Shown piece by piece: positions 1 to 12,200 of a stretch of DNA of 64,000 nucleotides. Under the pieces are notes generated by a model. That model searched no databases. It was not told the origin of the DNA and was given only the letters and a program-made list of their open reading frames with translations. Source of the stretch: Notospermus geniculatus (taxonomy: Eukaryota > Nemertea > Pilidiophora > Heteronemertea > Lineidae). The DNA lies in contig NMRB01000436.1 in NCBI GenBank assembly GCA_002633025.1, positions 82,170 through 146,169 of the forward strand. The letters run 5' to 3'. The position numbers and the translations under genes are program-made. The first letter of the stretch is position 1. Each line of letters starts with the position of its first letter.

Positions 1-654
1 ATATCGTACCTCAAGAGAGAATCCGTGAATGTGATTGGCCCAGACGCGTCACGTGAGCGGTGAACATTTTTCAATGTCTCCCGCTCAAGATGCAATGTCC
101 ACCGCTCACGGAAAACAAAATGGCGGACGCTTTTTCGTTTGACCGCTTCGAATATTTGAAGTCGCATATTAGGCTATCGAGCTCCGATTAAATCCTATTG
201 TGGTGTCGATTGGCGTAGTATCAGCATGTTTATCACGAATACAGAAATAAGGCTGAGTGGAATACAGGGAATAGCATGTTCAACAGTCATATATTCTAGG
301 CCTACCGGTCGCAGAGAGCCGATCCGATGGCGATGCCGATGTCAGTGCCTCAGGCTACCAGTTCAATCGCAGCAGCACTGCGCACGTGGAGTGGACTTAC
401 AAGTTTAACAGTACTGTCACGCAATGTAGGCCTAACAGAATGATACTACATCGCATTTGGAAGAATGTTACCACCTTTCCTTTGTCATTTAACTCACTTA
501 GGCCTAGACTAGCACAGCTTTTTAGCACTAGGAATTTTTTTTTCAAATCGTGGTTGACCATGATATGTCGTCTTCACGCATTCCGCCGCTGCCGGGCACA
601 GCCGCAGAGACGGGTTGTGACACATAGGCCTACATGTACACCGGTACGATATAG
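1..654. other. Intergenic stretch, no gene recognised
   Basis: I see no convincing exon here. The open frames in this stretch are short and have no domain, signal peptide or matching splice phase. No similarity to the 3' UTR of the B-type genes is visible, although that would be expected if a B gene ended directly to the left. A diverged or transposon-derived insertion therefore probably separates this stretch from the B-type flank at 797. Confidence 0.4.
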
Positions 655-797
655 AAAATGGCACCCTTTCATGTCGGGGGACAGACCGAAATGTCACCCC
701 TCGAAAAAACATTGTTGACCTCGGCGGCCTCGGTCAACAATGTTTTCTCGGGGTGACATTTCGGTCTGTCCCCCTCCATGGCGGGCGCCATTTTCTT
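655..797. repeat. Hairpin (MITE-like) element
   Basis: Two arms are inverted around a short GC-rich centre near 720-735. The left arm holds GGGGACAGACCGAAATG and the right arm its reverse complement, and both outer ends carry AAAATGGC-type sequence. It sits at the boundary with the B-type 3' flank. Target duplication not resolved. Confidence 0.6.
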
Positions 798-1430
798 AAT
801 GTCTACCACAGTGTTGATCAATAAATGTCAGTAGCGTCAATAAATGATCCGTTTTTCACTTGATCGTGACCGACCCCATTTATTTCAAATGCCAGTATGT
901 TCTTCGAGTCATGCAGTATACCATTTCACTTCAATCTCTTTGGTATTGCAATGATATTGTCAACAACACCTTGCATAAATTGTATGGCAGCCACGACATC
1001 AATAACCTAATAAAAAATGAAAGTGTACAAAGATACACACAAAATAGGTATTCAACAGATCACTTTTGATTGTGGTCAACGGTATCCTTGTATAAACACC
1101 GACGTCAGCCTATTCTGCTGTCTTTGTAAAGTCAGTACAAAACGGCAACACAGGTCGGTGTCCTTTTCCTTAAGACAGGTGCGAATGTAGCAGTGTCACA
1201 TAGGACGGATATCCACCAAACACATTGCATCTTTACCTTTCGACCGTTCATGTTTTTGTGTCTGTGGTCGGATTCAGAAAGGATAAACACATCAAGTGCG
1301 AAGGTACATGTAAGTTACTAATGGTAGTGTCGCTCATGAAGCAACTTAGAATTAGGGAAGGGCATTCTCTCGATGAGTGTCGCCAAGGGAATTGGTAAGT
1401 GCGTAGGTACATATGTAACAGCAAAATCTT
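797..1430 (+). other. Relic of the 3' flank of a B-type cadherin-like gene
   Basis: This block matches 42726-43420 (3' flank of B1) and 61065-61760 (3' flank of B2) almost base for base, including two AATAAA hexamers at 820-825 and 839-844. A terminal B-type exon is not found in the preceding 800 bases, so the coding end is either further left or lost. It shows that the array repeat unit continues leftwards. Confidence 0.7.
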
Positions 1431-1463
1431 CTTTTGAGTTTGAGCAATAATGAAGTAACATTA

Positions 1464-1688
1464 ATGCCCATGTCACACTGTCCCGAAATTAGACACCCGA
1501 TGGCCACACGATTATGGAATTTTGAATTTTGCGTAAAGATGGCCCCGAATTCAACTTCCAGAATCCTGCAAATTTGCGATCCCAACCGGGGTCTTCTTCA
1601 GACTGGCACTTATCAGTAAGATTTCCTAGCGTTTCCATTAATTCGTGTGGCCATCGGGTGTCAACTTCGGGACAGTGTGACACGGGCA
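1464..1688. mobile_element. PIF/Harbinger-type MITE, TTA target duplication
   Basis: Terminal inverted repeats begin TGCCCRTGTCACACTGTCCC and the flanks are TTA (1461-1463 and 1689-1691). The sister flanks at 43411 and 61741 show the empty site. A second copy lies at 31040-31263. No transposase is encoded. TTA/TAA duplications are typical of the PIF/Harbinger superfamily, so that assignment is inference. Confidence 0.75.
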
Positions 1689-1774
1689 TTAGGAAAGACA
1701 ACTCGCTCTATCCATGAGGACTAAAAGAATCGTGATTGTGATAAGAAAAGGGTTTTTACCATGGAAGAGTGTGG

Positions 1775-2862
1775 TGTAGAATATTTGACAAAAGTTTATC
1801 TCCATTTCCTTGAGTATTTCAAATACTACAGGGTCATTTTAAACACGGTTTGTTCCACATGAAAGTACATGTATATTTTTTTGGTTATATTTCTACATCA
1901 AAATTTTGGATATTTCGCTATATCGTAATTATGTAATAGCTCATCAGAAAAAACCCTAAAATCAGCATTTTTATTTATTTTGTAATTTTTTTGTGACTTT
2001 TGTTGCAGCTTTGATAGAGTGGCTGGCATCTTAAGACTTGGCGATTTGTTTCGTTAGAGTGGTTGCTGAGATATTTGAGATTTTCACAAAATTTTGATAT
2101 CAATAGACAGAGCTCACATAAAGAAGTATGAACTTTTAGCGTAAACTGGTTAGAAGTAGAAGTTAATAATAAGCATGTTTTTCAAAATATCAACATTTTT
2201 ATACATTGAAAAATATTATGCAATATTCCTGCCCAAGTAATGCAAAAAGTCCCCAAATTTTGTAAACCCATATTCTGAGGTTAACTTTGTCTAATGGTAT
2301 CAAAATTTCTGAAAAGAGTATGAAATACGTAGAATCGGGTTTCTAAGGTGAAAGACATTGCTTCCTACCAGATTCGAACCCACGGACCCTCGCATAAGGC
2401 ATCAATCGCCAGCACTAACGAGCAGCACGCCTTAACCACTAGGCCAAATCCCCATCTTCAGAAAAGACGGTTCAAAAATCTCATGAAAAGCAGGAAAATC
2501 TCAAATTATCAATATTTTGATAATCTCAAATATCTCAGTAACTGCTCAACAGATTTTGATGACAACAAAGCCCCAAATCCTTAGAAAGTTTCACTGTATC
2601 ATTCAAAGCTGCAACAGAAGTCACAAAAAATTACACTACACACATGTACGGAAATAAAAATCTTGATTTTAAGGTTTTTCTGATGAGCTACTACATAATT
2701 ATGATACTTTCAAATATCCAAAATTTTGATGCAGAAATATGACCAACAAGTATACACAACACGTACTTTCATGGGGAACAAGCCGTGTTAAAACTGGCCC
2801 AGTAATATTTGAAATATTCAAGGTATCAGGTGGAGATAAACCTTTGCCAAAGACTGCACGTG
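1775..2862. mobile_element. Large foldback element
   Basis: Two AT-rich arms of about 330 bases (about 1775-2105 and 2500-2862) are diverged inverted copies of each other. The outer ends read as GTTTATCTCC and GGAGATAAAC. The loop holds a tRNA-like sequence. The element lies in the 5' flank of A1 and is absent from the corresponding flanks of A2 and A3, where a different foldback is present. No coding capacity is visible. Confidence 0.65.
2360..2453 (-). repeat. tRNA-like sequence (SINE head or tRNA pseudogene)
   Basis: Read on the minus strand there is an A-box-like TGGCCTAGTGGTTAAGG and a B-box GGTTCGAATC about 55 bases apart. That spacing and a long variable region resemble a class II (Leu/Ser-type) tRNA. 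The acceptor ends do not pair, so it is unlikely to be a functional tRNA. It could be a tRNA-derived SINE captured in the loop of the surrounding foldback. Confidence 0.5.
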
Positions 2863-3212
2863 TCTTAGGAAAGATGGACTAAGGCCGCGTTTCGACTACA
2901 TGTATACAAACATTTTGGTGAAACATGATAAAATATTCCACTTTTGATAAATTCGAATGAAAAGCGACCAATCGGAATTTGGTTGGAGATTCTTTTTAGT
3001 CTGGTGATATTTTTTCAGATTCCTCGGGACGGTGGGTAAAGTTCATTCCAAACATTGGTATTAAAGAAAAATACCTTTATCAACAATTTTAGGACTTCGA
3101 AACACCAATCGGTGGTGAGCTTTGGCCAGATTCATAAGGGGACGAAGGAAAGAGAAGGACCTTCACACAGAAACTACGATTTTTACTCAGACGATTCTAC
3201 CGAGACGGCAAG

Positions 3213-6200
3213 ATGAGAATTCCATCCATCTTGCTAGCGATAGTTTCGCTTTTGTCCCTGCACGCAGCAAATGGAGGTAAGAGGAGGAGTAATCGAATGT
3301 GAATATGTGGCCTTTGAAGCCTTAAATTTCAGTTCAAATGAAACGAGTAGGCATTGTATGCGCTGAAACTGTGCAAACATTCTTCCCTCTAGTTCATTTT
3401 GAATGTTTAAGGGGGCGGTAGTGTAAACCTACAGCGCCGGCAATATTTATGAATAACCATGTATTGTTACTAAAATTAGGCGTCAAGGACAAGCTGATCA
3501 TGGTTCGTTCAGAATGCGCCCAGCGGTCTCTTCATTTTAATGACAATAAGGAACAGCCCGCGTATTTCGAAAATCGTAGGCGTGTTTAGGCCAAAATACG
3601 ACAATTTTGGGAAGACTTTTCTCTTCCATCAGGCATCGCACTTCAGTGGTTTCTTTTCATTTGGCAGCAGTTGTATTTCTGCGCAGGGCGCGACGTTGAA
3701 GATTTTTTCATTATTCAACAGGATTCGGGAGATATTCAAAAAGTTCATTTCTGACCAATTTTTGGCACAAATTACATAATTATCATTACTAAGAATTAGA
3801 ATTTGCAAATTAACTCAACGTCTGCACCTGCACATATGTATTCCCCAACATTTGGTGATAAAACGCCAGGTCCCAGTCGCGTTGTTGCCGAGAAATCTAT
3901 GACGAAAAAGTCAAATGGGGGTCTCATTGTTTGCTTAATTAGTTGATTAATGAAAGATGAAAGCACATCGTTTTCAATTCAGATGTGTAGAACAAGAGTA
4001 GCAATTTCATAGAAATACATGAAATCGATGCTACCTTTTTGCTTGAAGAAAATATAAATTGTTTTCAGTCGCCATTTGCAGTGCGCTTCCTTAAGGAGCC
4101 CCGTGTAACATCTGCCAATGTCCCCGTTTTCAGTGTTTTTATGCCCCCGACTTCCGAAAAAGTCGGGGGCATTATGTCGTGGCGCGTGCGTCGGTGTCGG
4201 TGTCGTCGTCAGTGTCCGTTAACATTTGGCTTCCGTCAATTAGCTTGAGAACGTTTTGACCAATCAACCTGAATTTTTTTGTGAGGGTTGGTCTCTATGA
4301 GGGGAAGGTTCCTTTCGATGACCAGCTCCGCCGCCCATCCAAGATGGCGGCTATGGTGGCCAGCGTGAAATCGGTTTCCGTCAATTAAGTTCAGAACGCT
4401 TTGACCGATCAACCTGAATTTTTTTGTGAGGGTTGGTCTCTATGAGGGGACGGTTCCTTTCGATGACCAGCTCCGCCTCCCATCCAAGATGGCGGCTATG
4501 GTGGCCAGCGTGAAATCGGTTGTTTCCGTCGATTAACTTGAGAATGCTTTGCGCAGTCCAACTAATTTTTTTGTGAGGGTTGATCTCTATAAGGGGACGG
4601 TTCCTTTCGACGACCAGCTCCGCCACCCATCCAAGATGGCGGCTATGGTAGCCATCTTGAAATTGGCTTCCGTTGGTTAACTTGAGAACGCTTTGCACAA
4701 TCAACCTGAATTGTTTTGTGAGGGTTTGCATCTATGAGGGGAAGGTTCCTTTCAATGACCAGCTCTGCCGCCCATCCAAGATGGCGGCAATGGTGGCCAT
4801 CTTGAAATCGAGTTTCCGTCAATTAATTTCAGATTGCTTTGCCCAGAAACAACATACCAGTCGGGGGCATATGCCACGCTCTGCGTTGCTCTTGTCTTCT
4901 TTGTATTGGGAACGTAGTGACAACCGAGAGCAAGAGAGACCATGACTGGTCAATAGGGCAGTACAATGAGTGGGACCATTCACACACAAAGAATCCGGCA
5001 GTGAAACATCCCCCATGCTATGGGTAGTCTCGGGCGCCCAGACCCTGTATAATGCATATAGCATATACGAGGGTCTGGGACAGAGCGCCGTTTTCGTTGT
5101 GACGGTGATTTTATTTCATCACCCGTCGCTGATTGGCTAATCTGGGACAGAGCTAGTCATTCATTTCCATCCGTCGATTCCCCCCGTTTGAAAATCACAA
5201 TCCGGCTGCTGATTGGGCAAGAGAAGTGATCATGTGATTTCATCATGGCGACGACCATAAAATGTCAGTTGGAATTTTCCGACTACGTCCACAGCGGCTC
5301 GACATTAGGCCTACTTACTGCTGTGTATATGCGTGATGTACATAGGTCCACGAAGTCCCAGGCGAACCAGGCTTCGCCTGGGACTTCGTGGACCTATGTA
5401 CATCACGCATATACACAGCAGTAAGTAGGCCTAATGTCGAGCCGCTGTGTCCATTAATGGAAGCAACCGTCTTATGTCACGTGACCTGCTACAGCATTAC
5501 CCACAATGCACTGTATTACAGTGAAAACGTCGGTCTGGCCCAGACGTTCGTATCTACATATGAACGGCTGGGTGCCCGAGACTATGCTATGGGAGGATGC
5601 GTTACAATGGCTTACAAGCGCCGAATCGGTTAATGTCATCCTGGGTATAACAGAAATATACCCAGGTTCAATGTCGTCCTACAAAACTATACCCTGGGTA
5701 TAGTTCGATCTACAAAAGTATACTCAGTACCGTAGTTCTGAGCCTAGGTATGAATGGGCATCCTAGCTACGATAGAGGGCAGCACACCGAAACTAGGCCC
5801 TATACAATGGACGGCTTTTGTGTGGGAAATTGATCAGGACCGAGTTGCCAGTTTCATGTCAATAGATTTAACCACTGGTGACACCTATTGAGGTAGTGAG
5901 CTAGGGTCCTCATTAGGAATGGATGGCCGCCATTTTGTTTCCCTCGCTTCAACTGAGACGGCACTTTTGCAAGCAACATCTTCAAAATATTATCAGTCAA
6001 TATTGTCAGATTTTGTGCTCATCGATGGCATGGGTCAACTGTTGACATTTGTCTAAATATGGCGCTCCAACGCGATCACAATTCAATATTTCGACGTGTT
6101 ATAATTATTATATGTCCACACGTCGATATTTAATTATCACGCGTCGTTATTGAAAAGCCACACGTCATGTTTAGGAACCAGCCGTCATTTTAAGCATATC

Positions 6201-9200
6201 CACACGTCATATTTAGCACAACCACACGTCGATATTGGCATCCACGCGTCATAATAGCGAAAAACAGACTTGATATTTCATATCGATTACACATTTCACC
6301 GAACCAGACGTCAGAATTACATTAGGATCCACGCGTCGTATTAAGAAGAACCACACGTCATAATTAAAACCACGCGTTATAATAACGATCCCACACGTCG
6401 TATTTCAATTGCCTAATGTTTGACATACGTTTGCTCCTCCCATCGTTATTATAACGTGAGGTTCTTCTTAATACGACGTGAGGTTCTTTATTATAACGTG
6501 TGGATCCTAATTCTGACGTGTGGCTCTGTGAAATGTGTAATCGATATGAAGTATCAAGTCTCTGTTTTTCACTATTATGACGCGTGGATGCCAATATCGA
6601 CGTATGGTTGTGCTAAATATGACGTGTGGATATGCTTAATATGACGGCTGGTTCCCATAAATATGACGCGTGGTTCCTAAATATGACGTGTGGCTTTTCA
6701 GTAACGACGTGTGATAATTAAATATCGACGTGTGGATATATAATTATAACACGTCGTAAATACTGAATTGTGATAGCTTTGGAGCGCCATATCTCAACAC
6801 AACGGTCCAAACTTATCGCAGTTTCAAAGAAATGAGCAAACGAACAGAGCCGATCTGCGCCCCATATGTTTGTTCGGTGCCGTGCGCTCAGCTACGTACG
6901 TCCGCGAGCCGTGCTGCGAGTACTATTGCGGATTTGAGTGACGATAAACGGCACGAAAATTTCTTTGATGACTGTCGGTACGATATTAAAATGAAATGGT
7001 CCATGGACCATGTGCTCACCTGTGGGTGAATGTCCCAGAAGAACAGATGACAACTGCATGTTCAAGTGTAGGCCTAGGCCTAGGCCTATTTTGTACAGCT
7101 AGGCCTAACAGGGCAGGGTAGGCCTAGCCTAGGCCCTTGGCCAACTAGCCTAGTCCTAGGCAGATTGGGCCCATCATTAAAGAAATCAAAGTCTTTGACT
7201 GATCATGGTTGTATGACAAGAATGTGTCAAAATACCAAGGCCTACCTGCACTTTTAAGCAAGTCTGTCATGCATGCATGTCCAAACAATTACAAAGGCAA
7301 CATCATCAGATCCCCCTGACACAGCACTGCCAGCCACACCATCAGCATAGCCTAGGCCTAATGACAGTCACACAACCAGCATGACCAGTGAACACTGCAT
7401 GAACTGACTGAGGCCAAGGTCTACCTGTTACCATGGTCACTGTACTGACTGACCCCACCTCTGTCTCTGTGTGTCTGTAGGCCTAGTTCATTGAATACTC
7501 ACTAGATGGCTCCACGGCATTTGAATTGAAATGGACAAAAAGTGCAATAACTAACTTATTATTCGACGGATCATCGCCAAATTTGTATCATAGGTACATC
7601 TAATGCAGATACATGATATATTATACGGGTTTTCAAGTTGAACAACGTTCATCGGTCACACAGGTCAAAGTTCCATTTTCCAAAATGGCTACCTCGCAGC
7701 GGTCTGTGAAGTACACATGAAGGCTACAAAGATACATACTTGTTCAAGTTCAGAACATTCTAGCTCCAGTAGTTATCGAGGTATTGGCCAACACCCGATT
7801 TCCAAGATAGCCACCTGGTGGCCATATTTGAAGTCCGATCGGACCGAAATTCGCTACAGACATAGAGGGTACCTAGATACATCATCACACCTAATTTGAA
7901 CAATCCAGGACAAATAGCCACGAAATGTGCCGCCCGATGATGAAATTTCGAACTTTGACCTCTGTGACCTTGAAAATTATGTCAAATCAAAAACCCGGGG
8001 GATATGTCGTGTATCCTCATAAGATGTACCTACGATAAAAATTTGGTGACGATCCGATCAACGGTTAAGGCGAAACTGCACTTTAAAGGTTTTCGGTTCA
8101 TCCCCCCTGGTGGCCAAGCCAGGAATCAGATCGGACCGAAACTTGGTGTCTGAGGTCATGTCACCTAGTGACACATGTGTACCAAGTTTGGTGCCAATAG
8201 GCCCAGCGGTTACGAAACGTGCCCTGCTAACGGACGCCGACGACGACGGACGACGGCGCGTGACGACTATAGTTCACAGGTGAGCTAATGATGCCCGTCG
8301 TGTCGGGCGCTAGAGCGATGTTAACCTGGTTCCCTGGGCTCCGACGGTGGCACTTACTATTCGTGTAGGAGCCCAGGTATCCACAACCGTCTATAAATAG
8401 CAGTGATGACGTCATCACTGGGAAAGCCGTGTCCAAAAGCGAAGTGCAAAACAGATGTATATGCGTGTATTACCTGTCAGAAATGACTTCTCTGCTGCAC
8501 GTTGTCAACAATGTCTGTAGAAAATGTACTCGCAATGGATAACTCAAATGTATCTTCGATATACTTGTAGTTTTCCATGATTTTAATGTCTGAACTAGCC
8601 CAAAGCGAAGACGCCATCTTTCAATTTGAAATTTGACTGTGTATGCGATTCATTCCAGCACTCGATTCACGCCAAAATTAGTCAGAGCTTAATCATTAAT
8701 TATAAACTTCAATTTCCACTTTATTAGAAATGTTACAACTATTCTAAAACGTGCTGATGATAACAAAATTTTTATATCCCAATCAACCTGATTTACACCA
8801 CGTTTAATCGACGCTCAGAATCAACGGCTTCCCACTAGCCGGAATTCCGGCAATTTTCTGCATTGTTACAACAGAAGGCGCTCCTGCCTCGCACCAATCT
8901 GTTACGTCGTGCTCACAGGATTGTGGGAAATCAAGATGGCGCCGGGTGATTGACAGCGAACTACTTTTTTTAGTCTCGCGTCACCAGCCTCTCTCTCTTA
9001 CAGGAGAGAGTCTGGTAGCAAAGGCCAAAACTTTCGTTACCGCCAGGTGGCGAGTGTCCAGCTCAGAGCATCCTAATCTGATTGGCCAACGGCTGAAAAA
9101 CATGGCTGCGCCCATGAAACGTATGATGAACGAAAGAGTCTGAGGGAAATTTTACCTTTTTAGCACGGCAGGAACGACTATGCATGGTGATCGATTGACG

Positions 9201-12200
9201 GAATACATGGAATAAGCCGATTGTACAATAGGACTTACATTTTGTGCCCATTTTGTGCTCACTTCCGACCAGGGAGTCTAAGTTCAGCCAGACAGTAAAT
9301 CGATCCTTATACAATACAATAGACGGTTTCGAGGAAAATGGCCGCCACTCGAAAAAGCCACAACAAACCGACAGCCAAGTGACTTTTGGCTGGAGAAATT
9401 TTTAAAACGTCGAAATTTTGCCTAAAAATACCTTGCCAGCATTCCAAGAGCTACCAGTGTGTGTCATATATCATAGGCAACATCCTCAATTACATGAAAA
9501 CGAACAAAATTCCGGACTTTGTGGTAGATCGATGAAAATATTCCTCATTCACGCACGTGTTCGACATGAAGTTTGTTTACATGGCGCACAATAGAATCGG
9601 CACGCGCGACACCTAATGGCGGAAATATCAACTATTTTTTTCAACCTCGTCTCCGGGACTTGATGTACCACAGACCAACAACCACCATGACCACGAATAC
9701 GAGCCATATTAATAATAAAATTTGAATATGAAAAATGTGAAATCAACTCCCAATCGAATATTTCATCATATTACTCCCAAAATATTAATATCTACCAAAG
9801 TCCATGATGAAAATAACCGAAGTGCTCCGAGTGTTTTATGGTCTGCGAATTAATTTTTCACGGTATTGGAACCGAGGATGAGCATAATTCTGCATTTCAC
9901 TCAAAGAGGGCGCATTTTAATCCCACGACCTTGACCCACATGACCCCGTCAGGTGTAAAAATAGACGGCAGCGTGGGTCGATCCCATCTCAAAGTCATCG
10001 ATTTAAAGAAAGCCCGAATTTTTTTCTATTTTTTATGGTTGAGTATGTTACATGTGAACTAGATCATCTCTGTTGTAGCTCTTGGATGCGCGGCAAGGGA
10101 TTTTTAGGCAGGATTTCGACATTTTCAACATGTCTCCAGCCAAAAGCCAGTTGGCTCTCGGTTTGTTGTGGCTTTTTCGAGCGGCGGCCATTTTCCTCGA
10201 AACCGTCTATTCCACTTTATTTCATCGGCGATCCACCTCAAACGACCAGGCTCGATCGCTTCTACATATCACTCGGCGAAAACCACGATAAAACGTGTCA
10301 AAAAGGTAACATTTCCCTCGGACTATTTCGTTCCTTGTTCGTTCATCAAACGTTTCATGGGCGCAGCCATGTTTTTCAGCCGTTGGCCAATCAGATTCGG
10401 ATGCTCTGAGCTGGACACTCGCCACCTGGCGGTAACGAAAGTTGTAGTCTTTGCTACCAGACTCTCTCCTGTAAGAGAGAGAGGCTGGTGACGCGAGACT
10501 ACGAACTACTTGGCTTGGCTGATCATGTGATCCCTCGATCCCCGTTAGACTGGAAGCCCGTCCTAACTCGTTTACGTTATGAAATTAGCAAATGTTAGGA
10601 CGGATAGTGGCCATGCCGTTCTCAAATGTGATTGGTCAGGGGTGGCGCATGTGGCAGAAAGCAGACTACTACTATTGGCGTCATTGATCCCCACAAAACA
10701 CACCGAAATAAGGGTTTTCTGTGCATATCAACAACTGAATCGACATATGTTAGCCCTCGTAGATTATTAACTTCTATAATAACAGATAAAAACGTGGTTT
10801 AGGCATGTTAGGGGTTGAAAGCGAATGTTTGATCGAGTCAGTTTTCCCCATACATCACTCTGTACAAAAATGTACAGAGGAATAGAGCTCGATTAATGTC
10901 TAAATTTGCGATTGTTCGGGCCTTAAAAACTTACCTGCATCATCCGTTCATCTACGTGTGTTTCGCTTATAATATCCCTTAGACTGTACAAGATAAAACC
11001 TCCTGGTTGATCGTCAATTCTTCCAAATGATGGTTGAAGCGAGGGCACGCATGATGTTTACAATAAACTGCAAACACACGTGCTCCACGATGTACGCCTT
11101 CCCATTGGTTAATTTTTCCCCTGGATTCCGGGGATAATGGCGGCCACGACTGGTCCTACCATTCAGCAAATCCAAAAGCGACACCATCGGTAGGACCAGG
11201 TACTAGACTCACGGCCGTTTGAACGTAGTGCTTCGTGTGCATGTCTATCTCGTAAGCGGTAAGGCGTGATGACCATATTTGGCAAACGTGGTGGTTAGTT
11301 TGTGGTTTGCGGTCAAAACCTGGGAGCACTAAACTAGAAGTACACAAACAAGTATTCTCCCTGCAAATTCAACCTTGATTAGGCAAGAAGTGACTCTAAT
11401 AAAGTATAGAATCATTAGCCGTGTTTACACCTGAGGAAATTGCCGGACCTGACCCGGCTCTGACCCGCCTTTTTTGCGTTTACACCTATGAAAATCGGAT
11501 CCGGATTAAAAATTGCCGGACTAATTTAGCCCGCTTTCACTCGGCGGGTCTGATCCGGATTATACTTTAGCCCGGCAATTTCATAGGTGTGGACAGAAAA
11601 ATGCCGGGCTAAAACGTTTACTGAGCCCACCGACAGGTGTCGGTCTGCTAAAATTGAATGGGTGGTGTGTCTATAAATAGCATGGCCAGCGTTCAATATC
11701 GTAAGACGAATAATAGGTGTGGACAGAAAATTCAATGGATCCGGGTTAAATTCGAACCCGGGCCTGGAAAAATTGCATGGGTGTAAACACGGCTATTTTC
11801 TTGATCCATTGAGAATAAACGGAGATTTTGACTTTAACCTGTTTTCAATACAAAATCATTTCACTTTTGGCATTGTTCGCCTTTATAATTTGTGTGAATG
11901 GGAGATACGTTGTATTGTATTTCATTGTGTTGGTCTACTCGAAACGCGAGCCGTTCATTAGAAATGTTGGCAAAGAGAATCCTCATGAAGCAATCGGCAT
12001 CAGCTTAGTGAGAGATCCCTCTACTAAGTTATAGAATGATTTTTTAAGATAGTCCTTTACAGCCAAAAACAATGGCATGAAACTGTGATGTGGGCGTACA
12101 CATGGATTTACGGCCTATTGTAAGTTCATGCTAAATAGGTATAAAGAGGAAGGGCCTGGCGCCTTATTTCCAGTTGTTACCGCTTGGCGTCAGCAGCGCA

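Noticed and set aside
2360-2453. Functional tRNA gene
   Set aside because: The A and B boxes are present but the acceptor stem does not pair. It is called a tRNA-like repeat instead.
8957-10510. Single long retroelement with terminal repeats
   Set aside because: The ends are inverted, not direct, and no reverse transcriptase or integrase frame is present.
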